Shown: positions 1-13,899, counted from the first letter of the stretch. The stretch is 64,000 nt of DNA from Mesodorylaimus sp. YZB2_4 (GCA_030248295.1 JASANH010000463.1:1-64000); one strand, 5' to 3'. Program-made: numbers and translations. Notes: generated by a model not told the origin, from the sequence alone.

Positions 1-129
1 TGCATCCAAATTTCAGCCTAAGGTTAACGACGAACTCTCTCATATAGTACAATATACTATCTGCCCGGCATCACAGAAACCCAAATAATGAAACAAAATT
101 CACTAGCTATTCAAGAAAGTCATCTCCAG

Positions 130-3100
130 TCACCGTTCGTCTCTCCAACCGACGTCTGGTGAGACACCCATTTCGGCGTGGACTTGCTCGAATGACTTGC
201 CGATAACAGACCCGATGTCGCATACGAATCGATATGAGAATCGTCTATCAAAGGACTTATGGATAATATTCTTCTTGTAGTAATAACGGATTCCTCGCGT
301 CAGTTTATCAAAATTCATCTACAATGAAAAAGAGTTGTTCATAAAGATTCCGTTCAATACTGTAGCTCCCGCAAAATATAGACGAAAAAAACAGTAAAGA
401 TATACTACTGTAAAATGGGGCACCTGTATGAAAATATGTACATGTAAATATGAAGTGATGATGCTCAAAGCGAAAATAAATATTCCGCCGATTTCTTACA
501 CTCGCACTCTTACAGTCGTAACATTTATGACGGAAATACCTCATCAAGATTTACAACTAGTCAGCATTAAAAAGTTGTCGGAAACTTATGTAGCAGTTAC
601 AGAAGGCCTAGTTTTGTTATCCCTCTTCCGCCTCTCTCACGCCTCATCGTAAGAAATTCGAAATAAGATTATACCAGGTAACTTGGTTTTTTGAATTTCC
701 CGCGTGTCGCTGAAGCCCCTTACAGCATTTCATCCCTTCTTCAGGCCTGTGCGGAAAGCGGAATAAACTGACAACTCATGACTATACTTTCGTCTGTCTT
801 TTCATCTCTTCAGCTGACGACTGAACATATATCTGGACTGATAGGGCTCGCATTCGCCAAAACACAGACGTGTACACCTGTTAGGCCCATACGCACGCCC
901 CGACCCTTTCATCATCCTTTGCCTGTGTAATTAATTCACAAATTTAGAACGGTGCTCGCTCGTCGTACACATCTTCCCACGTGAGGTAGGTGTCATATGA
1001 AATCGGAAACCGCCCCTGCTTCGCTCATAATTGGATACGAAATTCTCGAGAATCTTCCATCGGATTGACAGGAAGCGTCGAAGGATAACGAGCCCATCAT
1101 GAGACGAGAGCGTCCGAAAGTCTGCCCGACACATAGCTCATGTTTTGAAAACAGTAAGTCCCGACAACACTCACATGACTGAGGCCCCGACTTCTCATGC
1201 TTACCATCGGCTTATCCTTCTTGATGCCCCACAATCGGGCCACTTCGTCTTGGTCAATGAATCTGAATTCCCACTCTCGGCCTGTCCACGCAATCACGCC
1301 CTTGTATTTCTTATCCAACAATAAATCCAGAAGAAATCTCCACAGTATAACGGGGTCAGCTAATGAAAGAGACGAGCATGCTGTTGGTTCTAAAGTCACT
1401 TCTTCATTCTTCACAACATGCAACAACCAGTCATCCCAACAGCAGCGCTAAACTTACCAGGCCGATGTTTGGTGATAATAGAACGCTTGGAACTGCGATT
1501 CGAGTTGGCAGGCTCTCGTCGCTCACCATGTACTTCAACGACAGGCAGGGTTCTCAATGCCGAGCATGACCCAACTCCTGCCTGATTCTTCGATTGATGC
1601 TGCTGTTGCGAGATTCCGCTGCTGGCAGATCGATAAGCTGGCACATGGTAAGCTGATTCGCGGCTACTGGTGGGCTGATGAGCGTTGCTGTTGCCGAGCG
1701 AGGGCGGCGATAAGCGATGTCCGACATACGACGGTGCTGCTGGGTTGAAAGGGGAGAAATCTGAGGGCGCGGGCGGGGCGTAGTTGCCAAAAATGGCAGA
1801 ATTTTGTTGGATGACTAGCGGGAGCGATTGAAAGGGGAGTGGAATTTGATGGGAGGGTACTGGGTTTTGGCCAATAACGGGAACTGGTGGAAACGGGTCG
1901 TAGAAAGGTTGAGCTGTCTGTGCAGCTTGAAATGATCGGCGCAGATCTTGGGTAAAAGCGTACGAGTAATTGCCTAAAAATTTTGAGCGCGATGTGAAGA
2001 CGATCATAAAAGATTTTTTAAGTTTCTTTAGCTTCTTAGGTCTGGCTAGTCCGAGAGTGAGTTCGCTAGACAATTAATGATTGAGAAATGTTTATCCTTT
2101 TGTCCGCTGTGCAAACGATTTTCGATTTTGGAGGAAGTGGCCCGATCGAATTAAACAGAAATCAAAAGCGTCAACAATTCTGATTTAAGAAACATATTTG
2201 AATGCTGTGCGTTCATAATTAGAAACCACAATTTGTTGATTTTCTGGCATGTTGGAGGCTCGGAAACGCGTGCTTAATTCGGAGACAATGATTTTCATGA
2301 ATACTATGCCTGATATCTCAATGAGTTTACTGACATTGACGATGAGTGGGAGACGAGAGTCAGGAGTTCAGAAATAAAAGTGACAACGTCTTTCACTGTG
2401 CCATTTTAAAATGATAACAGTTTATTCCTGAAATCAGAAATGATATTGAGAAAAAGAGATATTGATTTTGTGAGTTTCCTACTTTGAACTGGACCCTGAA
2501 TAAAAAGGCCATCGAGGGGAAACGAACTGATTGTGAGATAATGACGTGCAGTAGAATCGAAATCCCACCAAGGGTATGGTATTTTCGTTCTCACAGTCGG
2601 CAAGCATTGCAGAAAACAGTGTCATAAAATGTGTCCATCGGATGTTACTTCGCAGGCCATGTTGCCCCTCGGGCGACCACAAGGAAACCTTGAGGGCACG
2701 GGTCCAAACGAGTCCCTGAGGAACAAGGAAAAGGACTGCCAGTGACTCCTTAGGGCGGGCTAACTTGTTGAAATGGTAGATTTCGTTCCTTTCGTCATTA
2801 TTCCCATAGGAACTTCTTGACGTTGTATACATGGGGCGAGGAATAACAAAACTGGCCTAAAAGGACGACTCGTAGTTGAAGGGTAACTGGGTGTGTGCCA
2901 AATCCATGATGTGGTCGTGGGAGGTTCGATTATTGCTATAGGGGAAAAGGGGCCATGGGGGAAGAAGCCTTACTAAACAAAATTAGCCAGCGAAAATTGT
3001 CCTTTAGCATTAGGCGTCTGGTTGGCTGGTCTAAGCAGGCACAACCGTGCCTGCTGATATTTGTTGGGGGAGGGGTGGTCAGTTGAGGGAATAAATTTCA

Positions 3101-6100
3101 GTCAAACCTAAGTCTTCGACGGGAAGCTGGGAAATACTGTAGTCCGCCGCTCCATTTTGGCTTCACCTAAACTTTTGAGAGATGCCATCGAGTTTTTGGC
3201 AGCGATCCAAAACAGCCCAATGGTATCAGCGGAATTTTTCACCCAGATATAAAACTCAAGAACTATTTCAAAAGAAATTTTTTGAATAGGAAGTTAAAAT
3301 TTGTTATTCAATCTAGTCTTGCCGCGAGGATCTTCGCGTTGCTCGACGAAATGATGACACCCATAAGGACCCACCCCAAGGAAGACTGACAGTACTGGTC
3401 ACCACACCCCGAGATGGACACACTATCCTCGCATAGCGCCTCCAAAGATGCACACAACACATGACCGGAACTCCTGGTGGGCCTTGAGATGTGTAGGAAC
3501 TGCTTGAGGGAAAGAAGTCACCCAAATTTCCCTGCAATGTCCCATTGACGACATTTAGTTCCCCCACTTGGGTCCCCTTCACAGAGGTGGGAGGAACTAT
3601 ATGTGCGTTCAGAGAGTGCTGAGCCTAAGATTGGGTACAGCACCAAGTGATGACAGGAGGGCCACTAGTTAAAGAATAAGAATGGTAATGATAGAAACGT
3701 GGGCAACTGACTTTTTGAAAACTATTCTATTAAACAGCTCGACAACAGGGAAGAAGACAAAAAGAAAACTTTGATTTTAAAATTTTACAGACGTGCATAG
3801 AAAACGCTAGAAGAGTGAGCCAAATTAGCGGGTATATGCGACACCGAAGTAACTAAATAGCACAAATACTTATTACACTCCGTTCATTCTCTTCTTCAAG
3901 GCGACAGACCACGACGATATGACGTGGGGCGGGCCAAATAAAAACTCTACCTAAAACCAGTCAGTCATGCAAATCAAGGTCTAGTGTGGATAACAAAGCT
4001 TACAATTTGTAGTGGGGGAACTATTCGAGGGAAACTTATTATTACTCTCTTAAAAATGAAGGGGGTGGTCACTTCATGTTTTGAGATTTTTACCATCAGT
4101 AGCCCAACTTCCTATCGAATCTTTTCGTCCACTTTCCGATTCAGAAATACCATGACGATTTGGGAACAGCTGGTGTGTCAGTCCACGTAGGTGTTCATCC
4201 AAAATGACTCTGCCAACTAAACCAGGGTAACTATTGAAGGATTTTTCGACTGCGATCAGAAGGGGGACTATTCGAAGGAAAGTCATTTGACATTATACTT
4301 TACTATAGCCAGGCGGGTAGACCGAACTGGAAGGCTTGGAGCCTCAAAGTCTAAATAGGCAAGTTCGTCCCATCCTTGTCTTGTTTCTGTCGAGAAAAAT
4401 CATAAGTTGTAAACATAAATTGGGCCTCCCCGTGGTATCCAAAATCATCTACCTGGGTCTGTTTTCTGTGGATTATTTTACTTTTATGGATTTTTAGTAG
4501 GAGACACTATTCGAGGAAAATTCTGCGATCCTATGGGTCAAGAAAGGAACTAGAATATTGGGAAGATTCGCAGTTCTGACGTCACCCCTTCCCTTTTCAT
4601 CCTGTTATCGATTTGATGAGTGAGAAAAACCATGACGATGTAAACATGGGGTGGGCCATTGAATGTACCCGAAATGACTCTGCCATACTAAACCTAGGTA
4701 ACTATTAAGGTGAATTTCTTAATTTGACAGAAGAAGGGAAATTATTTGAGAGAAAATTGTTGGACCTTCAAGCTAACAAGTAAACGATATTACAGTGGGC
4801 CGACGGACACGCGATAATTTTTCGATAACGATTTTAATTCCCCAATAGGGGGCCAATAGGGAAAATACAAGTGAAATCAGATGTAACAGGTTCACGGAGG
4901 TAATGTATCTAAAAGAAAGGGTGGACCAGAGGATTTTCACTTCAGGTCCAAATGTCACAATTTCTTCCCATCCTAACTTTCAGCGATCGAGAAAGGCCAT
5001 GACGATGTAAACACAGAGTTGGCTTGAAGGACTAGCAAAAAGGACCAGCTTAATTCATTCTTTGAGTTAACACATATTAGAAGGGGTAACTACTGTATAA
5101 GAGGGAAAGCACCTGACCTTCAAGCTTCACGTAAAATGGGGAACCTAGAAGGGGAACGCAATATTGTAAGTAGTTTTGTCTGACTTCACCAAAAATGGTG
5201 CAATTTTGTCCCATCTTTATCGATCGAGAAAGATCATGACGATGTAAACAAGAGGAGCCTTTGCGTGTTCTCCAAAAAAGAAGTCTGCCATGCAAACCCG
5301 GGTGAACTATTTGAAGTGAATAATTTCATTTTGTCGCTCAGAAGGGGAAATGTTGTACTATCTATGGGTCAAGGGAGAGCGGGTAGATGAGGGCTTAATG
5401 ACTACAAACCCTGAAATACCAAAATTTCTACAATTCTTTTTCCTCTCCCGCAAAATATCATGTAAACAAAAGCGTCTACTGGGTATCCAAAAGTATAGAT
5501 AGGCTAAAGTGACACTGGACTAGTTGGTGGTTTGGTTATACAAATGTGGAAACTATTTTAGGGAGGAACACTTCAGAGGAACTTGAATTTTTCAATATGT
5601 TCCTGATTCCAAGTTTCGGTAAGTGACCAGTCCACCAGAAATTGCAGGTGGACAGATTTCTCTCAAAAGTGTCAAAGGATAGTAAACAATAACAGTCCGT
5701 AAAAAACATTATTCATTGACCTAGTGGGTATAATATATATTCTTATTCGAAAAACTAAAATTTCAATCGAGATTTTCTGAGAATACATATATTCTTCGAT
5801 CACGCTCATCCTGCTCAAATAACCTTTTCTTAGATTTAGCATTTTCATTACCGACTTTTTGATTCAGATTCTATCCTAAAACCTTCTTCGACAAAAGGCT
5901 TTTTGAAAGCGCAGAAAATGCTTTTAAAATTGCTTCAATGTCACGTCGTTTTTTTAGGCCAGTGCTTTTTATTGTTCAAATTAGCGACATTTCATTTATG
6001 TTCAAAATTCAAGAAGTTATCAATGATTTTATTTTTTCCTAGTGTGTCCATCTGTAATCTAATGTGTGCCAGTCGGATGATTCACAAAATTTGTTGCCCC

Positions 6101-9100
6101 TCAGCGTAATTCGCACAAGAAATCCGTGGTTTTTTCTAAAATGTTAGCATTCAGAATTGACTTTATTGGCACATTGCAACACTGTTTCAAATCAATCTAC
6201 AGTAGTGGTTGGAAACATTGTTTCCACTGCTTCGTCGAATGTACTCTCTAAAAATGTGATTGTGCCGCACTGGTCTGGGGAACTATTTGATGGACATAAG
6301 TCGATCTAGTGGATTCTAGCAGGCCAAAAAATGTAAGAAGAAGAGATTTCGTTACTGTGACTTGCATCCCCCCCCCCGCCCCACTAAAAGCATACAAATG
6401 GGCCAGGAAGAGGAACCCTTTTTCATTAAAAAAAAGTAATTAAAGAGTGGGCCATTATAAAAGACATTTAAAAAAGGGAATTATACTAGCAACCCAGGGG
6501 GAATTACTCGAGGTGAATCTAAATTAAACTGAATATTTTGTGGATGCAACATAGTCATGGTAGAGCGTGATTGCGTAGATGGAAGAGGGGTCAAATAGTG
6601 GTTTCCGTAAAGTCCCAGTCGTCCACATGGCACGATTTCTTCACTTTCTTGTCGCACTCTCGAGAAAGACCATGACGAAGTAAGAATTGGGCGGCCCATC
6701 GCACGTACTTTCCAAAAACGCCATATTGAACCTGGATAACTAATTTAGGCAGGTCTTTTAAAAGAAATAGTGGATAGTAATCGGGGAATGATTCGAGGGG
6801 TTATCATTGGACTTTATCTTTCGAAAAATGGAGGAGCCCAGATGGGAGCGAATCAGATAGGTTTATTGCCCTAAATGGAGGTTTCTTTTTATCTCCGTCT
6901 ATTCGAAGATCATGATCATGTAAACCTGGGATGGGCCATCTCATGTACTATCCTCGAATGAGTTTGCCACATTGAACCAAAATAACTTTGGGGTCCCTTT
7001 ATTTTATAATTTAGTGGAAAACTATTCGAGGAAAAATTTTTTGATCTAAGAGGACCGCGGGAGAAGCTGGAAGAAATACTTAGTCAGCAGTCATTCCGCC
7101 TTAAAGCACTAGAATGTTAAAAAAATCTTCAAAAAATCATGGCGATGCAGTCGTTCATGATCATGTTCTATCACATCACCATACTCGAGGATGAAGGGAC
7201 ACCTTTTACACAAAATGATTTTCTGGGCCGCGAGTCGAACTCTCGCCCATAACTGCGCCCCAGCCGTGAGTCTGGTGTACCACGCTCTAAGAACATGGCT
7301 ACTTCAATGCTAACGTAAACTGCTTTTAGAGTTATTATCCAAATGCGGACACTTGTATTTGACGGGAAAACGAAAACCGGACCATTCTCGACTTTTTAAA
7401 GAATTTTTGTTCGCCTGTTAGAAAACGTTATAAATTCTCAAGTAATAAATACTGAAATTGCGAAATCTTCTAGCTTAAAACGTGAGCTGGACGAAAAGCA
7501 ACTACTACGCTGGAAAAATGCTAATTTTAATGACGTTATTGATTCTAAAACTTTGGCGAAGACAAATAACATTTTTCCAGAAAATCGTTTTTTACTGAAA
7601 ATGAGGAGTAAAAATCCCTGAGAAAGATTACTCGGCTACGTCAACGAGGAGAAAATGCACCAATCGGTCCCAATATCCCCGCCCTGGGAAATTAAGCCAA
7701 TCTGGGGTCCTGGGGACGGATTCTCGAAGAAAAGTGAAAAAGGATAACTAGAGAGTTTGAAATCATGGTTTTCACTGCCTATGGCAAAGAGAACCTTCTT
7801 AAAAGTATGACATTTCAGTGATATTTTGTGGCTTTTCTTCACATCAACATTGGTTCCTCAGGTAACGGCTAAGCGATCGCGAGCCTCGAAACTCTTTTTG
7901 ACTGGTCACGAAGCCGTGAAAAAGAAACTGAAATCTGCCCGGTTTTCATCGTCTTTTTAATTAAGGAAGAAATTGACTAAGGAAGGCTCCCAAAAAGTCT
8001 TTAAAAAAATGCTCCTTCGGAGGGGAAACTATTTGAGGGCAGATTATTTGAAAGGGGGAAACTATTTGAGGGAAGATTATTAATATGAAGAAAAACTAAA
8101 TGGGTCTTAACAGAACCCATTTTATTTCGAGAAAACTCATTTCTTTCCCTATTTCAATGAAAAATAGATCATAAAGATGGGCATACATACAGTAGCACCC
8201 ACCCTCCAAAATCGTGAACGCGTCATTGTGGTCCCAGAAGACCGTCAATTAGTGAATTACGGTCTTTTCAACCCAAATTGAGACATGAAAATGAACTCTT
8301 TACATCAATAAATGGGGGGTGGGGGGGGGGGTAAGGGAACTTACTGGATATTTTGAAGAATGAACCATAGTTAAAAGCAGTAACTAATTTTGGGAGTTTT
8401 AGAAACGGGCTATGCGCTTTCAAGCTTTTTGGGTATTAACTCAGTACAGAGAAATGTTTTTATTTCTGAACTCAGGTGATGCAGTGCATGGTTTTACGTA
8501 CAGTTTCTTTCTTTTGTCGTCCTCCAAATTTTCAAAAAACAAATCCAGTAGGTCCCTTGTATTGAACATATTGCCGCAAATCTTGAGTGCACGAAGCCTT
8601 CTACCAAATTTTTACCACTTTGATTATTCAAAGAAACAATGACAGGTGAATTTAGCGGGTCCTTGAAGAATGTATTTACAACTGCTTCCTGGTCAATTAT
8701 TCCAACGAATGCGAAAGATGCCACCACAGAACGGGACGTAAGTGAGCACAAACTATCGAACTGAATTGACCTATGTACATAGGAGGGGATCTAAGCAAGG
8801 GAAAAGTTAATGGCAACTCTTAGCAGTTTATTCATTGCTTGAGTTGGCTCCACTAAACCATCTTTTGATCTGTGCGAAGCCTGTTTTTGAAATTTTTTCA
8901 AGATTAAGAATTTTTGAAGTTTTTATTCTTCCGGTCTTCATAACACAAGACTACGGGAAAAGATAAAAGCAGGAAAAAAGGACCGCATAAGGCGAAAAAG
9001 TTTTAAATAAAAAAATACGGAGCTTGGCAATTAAAATTTTACACACGTTTTGAAACCTTATTTAATAAATTTTTAGCAACAAGGAAGTGATACATGTGGT

Positions 9101-9664
9101 GTGCATCTGCCGCAAATCTTGATTAAGCCATATTTAGTATCAGAAACGGTTCTTAAATGCGGTGTTTGAGTGTAACTAATTCGAACAGTTGCACTGTACC
9201 ATAAATAAAGTATCGCCTATTTGACTAAGGAGTAGAAAATTGAGTACGTGCATTGTGTACTGTGGATGTGCTGCATGCAGGGATGCAATAAACTGTGGTC
9301 TACTGTAGATCTCTGGCTGACTATTGTACGAATCCTCAGAAAACGATGCTATGAGCTAAAGCACGATCTCTAAAGCAGAAGCGCTAGATAGTGAGCTGAT
9401 CGTGAGATTCGTCGATAGAATAGGTAGTGAATGCAGGCACTTACCCAAATCTGGTATCTGACCAGTCGATGCGGCTGGGAATGGTTCCGCCAAAACACTT
9501 GCGGGGCCAAGATTCGGCTGGTAATACGGTCCTTGGAAAAATGGTGCCACTCCGTTATAATGATTGCCAGCAGGTAGCACGTGACCGGGTATATTGGGAA
9601 TGTGTGGGTTGGAAAAGTTGGTCAAATAATCTTCTAGTTGGAAATTTCTTTGATCAGCCACCAT
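130..9664 (-). CDS. ETS-domain transcription factor, ETS1/Pointed-like (4 exons)
   Basis: This gene encodes a sequence-specific nuclear DNA-binding protein of the ETS family. I read four exons: 9664-9445, 1973-1458, 1401-1205 and 318-130. All junctions are GT-AG, the phases agree, and the product is 373 residues. The N-terminal ~245 residues are rich in Pro, Gln, Ser and Tyr, as expected of an activation region. The ETS domain runs from about residue 264 ([10 protein letters not shown]) through [15 protein letters not shown] and LTRGIRYYY to YRFVCD, at the extreme C-terminus. R319 and R322 of the recognition helix are present, at the positions of the DNA-contacting arginines. The tail after the domain resembles ETS1/Pointed. 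I see no SAM/Pointed domain. An in-frame ATG at 9745 would add 27 residues, so the start is uncertain. Intron 1 is about 7.5 kb and filled with repeats. Confidence 0.88.
2100..3869. other. ETS intron 1, 3' part; no recognised feature
   Basis: AT-rich intronic sequence downstream (in gene direction) of the tandem array. Short open frames on both strands look like chance. No splice-flanked exon with family similarity was seen. Confidence 0.5.
3870..8095. repeat. Degenerate tandem array, ~240-bp unit, inside ETS intron 1
   Basis: Two short sentence-like motifs recur in alternation. One is a variant of GGGGAACTATTCGAGGGAAA, near 4015, 4259, 4497, 4733, 5080, 5340, 5542, 6273, 6497, 6780, 7015, 8023 and 8057. 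The other is a variant of CGAGAAAGACCATGACGATG followed by TAAACA and TGGGCC, near 4390, 4625, 4990, 5225, 6660 and 6900. Spacing between successive copies is mostly 224-283 bp. The units are diverged and partly deleted, so this is an old array rather than a fresh satellite. No coding potential is visible. Confidence 0.7.
7185..7292 (-). mobile_element. tRNA-derived SINE, family A (copy 1)
   Basis: Read on the minus strand, this has a tRNA-like head with a B-box-like GAGTTCGACTC, then the body that starts AAATCATTTTGTGTAAAA and continues with GTGTCCCTTCA. The same body follows tRNA-like heads at 37.5, 46.3 and 61.6 kb. It lies in ETS intron 1 and is diverged. Confidence 0.6.
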
Positions 9665-9799
9665 AATTTCGTCCCTTCTCAGAGTATCAGGCTGATTTAT
9701 CGATTGGTGATTGCCAGAAACGGCCGTGAAGGCGGATTTGTGCATGGCTTGAGGAGACGGAGATGAGCGAGCGTACGGTAGTTGTGGCAACAGCTAGAA

Positions 9800-12480
9800 T
9801 AGCCTTCGCGCTCTCCTTGAGGCGACAGGTTGGAAGTGACCTGGCGGAGGATGTACATAGTCCTATATCTCCTGGCACCAATCAAAGATTACGTGGGTTG
9901 GCTAATTTTGCTACTCTAACGTGCAGAGCAGATGAAAGTAGTGAATTTTACTTGCGGGGATATCTGGTCGCCGTCCATTGTGCACTGGCTGGCGCCATCT
10001 ACAAGCCTACAGTATGACATTATAGTACAGTAGGTCTGAAAAACTTGACAAAATCTTGTTCAAAATGTGGTCGTTAAGTGGTGTGCGAAATGGATCATTC
10101 TAGTCTCCCTGTGGGAAAATGTATCGATCTTTGTTCGTCATTACTCTTTTTTCAGCGAAAAAGGTCTGGGCATATCTAAGGTGATGGCAGGCAATGTGAG
10201 GCTTTTGATGTGTTCCCCTTTTCTGGAACATGTAGTCTGCCGTAGCTTGTGTTGTGAGAAGGCACATATCTCGGGGCACATCACTGAATCTCATCGATTA
10301 ATTCCTGTCTTCGCTGGTTTAATGTAGGATGCCGAATCTGCTGGAAGGCTTTCCTTGGTCCACGGGAGTTGTGAGGGTAGCTTGATAACAGAAAGTCGAC
10401 GTTTTTGCCAGCTCATAATTATATATTCTAGCAAGCCTCCGAATTTTCCAAGGGCTCCGAGGACTGGCACAAACTAATTAGCTCCGCCGTGACGCATATT
10501 GGCAGAGATACTAGCTTCGGGACTGAGCGGATGTAAGACGTACGTGGTCAGGGAACGGGGTGATCATCAGCAGTCATCTCGAGCCAAGAAGAACCAAGTG
10601 TTACTCCGAAGATAATAAGCAGGTTTAGTTGACGAACTTTGTTGGCGCGAGTCTAACGAGCGTCCAGGGGAACAGGCAATGCGAAATCATCACTGATGTC
10701 ACACGAGTGTCTGGCGCCAGTAAACCATGGCCGACTGTTCATGTGACAGGGAGCGTCAGCCAGAAGCAAAAGGATACACGAAACTGATGCACCAATCTGC
10801 CTACATAGAACATAGGCCAGGAAAATATCGTCTTATCAGTTGCGTCATGCGGCACAAAACAAGGGTGAGGGACTGTAAAGGTGTCTCGAAAGTCTGTATA
10901 CACTTGCTGTTAGTCTAATATTTCACTATTCTAAGCTGGGTTCCGTGCATGAGTCGCTTGCCAAGTTGCTCTTTGTCATATCAGTTTCAAAGCTACTTTT
11001 ATCGGATATTTCACGAGTGGAGGTACGATGAAAGTTCGAGTGCCCTAAAGTTACGTGTTAGTTAGTGTGATTAATTTGACTGGGAACCCTCGATATGACT
11101 CCATATCTCTTGTTTCTAGGCTGTCGCATTAGTCAATGTAAAGCCAAGAAAAATTGGCACAAAGATTGTGTGTTCGCCAGAATTATGCTATTGCCAGTTC
11201 TTTTTCTCACGGCTTTGAAGTTGCAAGTATGTCGCTTTTTTTTGACATGTGACGGCGTCTTCTCTTGCGCAATTTTCTCCGCAGCTCCGCTCGGCAAGAA
11301 GATCTTGTATCCAGACCCAGCTAATCGCTTCTCTATACGGCTCACAAACCTCACGGGCTGACTATGTTTCTAGTCGGCAAGTGGGTAGTCATCCTGGCAC
11401 GAGGCTCTGATCTTATGACCTGGACGTGGCCAAGAGTCAAGCCAGAAGGAGCAAACATCCGAGGCTGACTCGAATCACCATGATCTGTGACTCCTCCCTT
11501 GCCTTTGTCTAGAGAGGAATAGTGACATGGAATATTGATTTGGCCCTGGAATGGGTGGAATAAGCTCTCGGTTAAGCGCTGGAGCAATCAGCGGATGGCA
11601 CTCCATCTGTGGCGAGGCTATGCCCTATAGCTTGCCGAAAATTTGACCAAAGGGTTAAACTTTCATATATGCTTAACTTCTGTGACCCAAAACGCCCTTT
11701 GTTCACCCTGAGCACAAATCCTATTTTGAACAGGCCTCCTGATCTCCGTCCTCTCTGACGTCCATGCTCGAATGTCAACATCCTGCTCACCTAGCACCTA
11801 ATCGAAACGAACAGTGTCCAATTAGGGCAGTCGGCTTCCGCTCCAGCGTGTCCATATCCAACTCTAGAAGACAAGGGGCGGTCGCTGTATGTGTTTGGAT
11901 GGAAGATCCTAATCCACCGAACAGATCGGTTCTACATGCTGAGCACAAGCAGCTCGGATTTCGTGTAGTTATTTAGGATTTCTGTGCATGGCGACGCATA
12001 GATATTTTCAGTTGCTACTTTCTACGAGGCTTCCATGGCTGCTATGCCAAATTTTCTTTCGGCGTACTGTATCAAACGTGGATATCCTTCACTTTACAGT
12101 TTTTGAGTGCTTAAAAATATTTCAAAACGATTTTGTCTGGAAACGCGGTTTCATTTCTTAAATGAGGCCTCATTTCTCTTGCTGACCTCTCGGGAAGAGG
12201 CGGCGGCTCCTAGGACTGGTTGGCCGGTATCGGCCGATGTGTCTATCGCCAAGACCTCGCAAATAAGACGCATTCCAAACGAGGAGCAAAGGCAAGCGGA
12301 CGCGGGTCCCTGAAACTTTTTCGTCATAATCCGTGCACATAGTCTTTCTGATCATATTTTAGAATATGTAGAATTGGATGTGTTACCTTTCGAACATGAG
12401 TGATTTTACAATAAATTATTCTTTACTGAAATAAACTTTTGTCGTCGCCTTTAGTTTCAGATCACAGATAAGCAACCTCA
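9800..12480. other. Intergenic upstream of the ETS gene; no gene recognised
   Basis: This should contain the ETS promoter, but no clear TATA box or transcription start could be chosen. Short open frames (for example 10067-10327 and 11095-11361, plus) have no family resemblance or splice context. Confidence 0.4.
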
Positions 12481-12483
12481 GTT

Positions 12484-12690
12484 TCACCAAGTCCATTTGG
12501 ATCTAGGTGGAATCCATTTGGATGAAGATCAGGGTGATATCCATGGTGGATTTCACCGTGGATTGCACGTTGTTCCACGTGGATTGCAGGAAATTCCAAG
12601 TGGAATGCTCTCGGAATCCAACTGGAATGGAATGGATCCACGAGGATTTTGGTGGATCCACGATGGATTCTGATGGATTGGGAAATCTGG
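12484..12690. repeat. TGGATCC/GGATTCC-rich palindromic minisatellite-like tract
   Basis: About 200 bp in which TGGA and TCCA cores recur every 10-20 bp (for example TGGAATCCATTTGGAT, TTCCACGTGGATTGCA, GGATCCACGAGGATT). Because TCCA and TGGA are reverse complements, the tract can pair with itself in many registers and stays open on both strands. The flanks are ordinary AT-rich DNA. Confidence 0.65.
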
Positions 12691-13439
12691 GCGATACATG
12701 CAAGATTAAAAATCAGGAAAATTGTACATTTTTGTGAAAATTAAATGTCAGAAGGGAGCTCTTGGGAGATCTGCATAATGCACTATATAGTTGGTTTTTT
12801 TTAATAGTGTGCCGCATAAAAACAAGTAACTTCGAAGGCACCTGTAGAAATGAAGACAGAGCACACTGTTTTGACGAAACCATGTTTTTTTTAACATATC
12901 CCGATGTAGAATTCTGAGTCGCACATATGCCGTTCTTAAACATGATCGTCTAACCGCTCAGCTAAAAAGCGTGCATGGGTCATTCGCGCCCTTGGAGGTG
13001 GTCATACTGTACGCATTTATACTGTTGTAGGCACGAGCAGAATGCCAAAAGAACAACAGCGTCATTTCGAACCTCCACATGTTGCGGGTCAAGAGAATAA
13101 GGACTCTGGTATCGACCATGACCAAAGGGAGTCTATATCTTAAACCATATTTTACATATTAGGCAATACTGCACCATCTTGCCGGCTCGGTGTTGTAGCT
13201 AAAAAACGGCTGCCACAGTTTGCTTGGCAGAGCTGGAAACCGGTCGACCCTGAGTTTAACTCTGGCCGTCTGACAATGAGAACCTGGTGAAGAGCTCTCT
13301 CTTCGCCTTGTGAAACCCCAACGGCAGGCCATGGCGAGTGCGAGAGAGTAATCGATACTTTTCCCTGGCTGGGAGACGTCGACCTCTTCGGTTGATGTTT
13401 CTAGGGCAGGTATAGTCGCGAGACTAACCAACTTCCAGG

Positions 13440-13800
13440 CAAAGTATTTGTACCGTCGACATCGGCCACACTCTTTCCCACGCCTGTCTGCACGGGTTGC
13501 ATTTGCTTACCTGGTCTTGGGTGACTCGCCCTACATCCTTCCGGGGTCCCCAAACGAGGAGAGGCCTTATTGGGCGGAAGGTTCTCGAACCGGGTCCCTT
13601 CACGAGGCACGTGATGGGTTTGGTTGCCCCATGGGGTAACCACCGACAATTCGAGGCAGCGATTAACGCACACTTGTCCGAGCATGCATCCCGGATTGAC
13701 CCTAGTCGATGGTAAGATAGGGTCAACTAACAAGTCCCCTAGCCCGCGGCCAAAAAAGTCGACCGACCTGGATGGGTCAGAAAAAATACTGTACCATCTT
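13440..13800 (-). repeat. GC-richer repeat-like block with a B-box-like motif
   Basis: Unlike its AT-rich flanks, this block is open in several frames on both strands (up to 137 codons, minus) without any protein-family resemblance. Read on minus it holds CCCGGTTCGAGAACC, similar to a tRNA B box, so a tRNA-derived SINE remnant is the likeliest reading. No second copy was found in the window. Confidence 0.3.
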
Positions 13801-13899
13801 TGGTTCGGTCTCATTCCACATATGCGAACAGGTTTCAGTTCCAGCTAATGCTAGTTTTGGCCAGACTGGAAGTGTCGTTGTTGCGCTGCTCCCAATCGT

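Noticed and set aside
3870-8095. CRISPR-like array
   Set aside because: Units are long, diverged and without uniform spacers; the DNA is eukaryotic and intronic.
8311-8332. G-run as a telomere or special signal (also C/G runs near 27660, 28835, 43588 and 55240)
   Set aside because: Simple homopolymer tracts without a telomeric unit; length is also prone to sequencing error.
13401-13814. 137-codon open frame on minus in a GC-richer block
   Set aside because: Overlaps several other open frames on both strands and a B-box-like motif; no family resemblance, more like a repeat.
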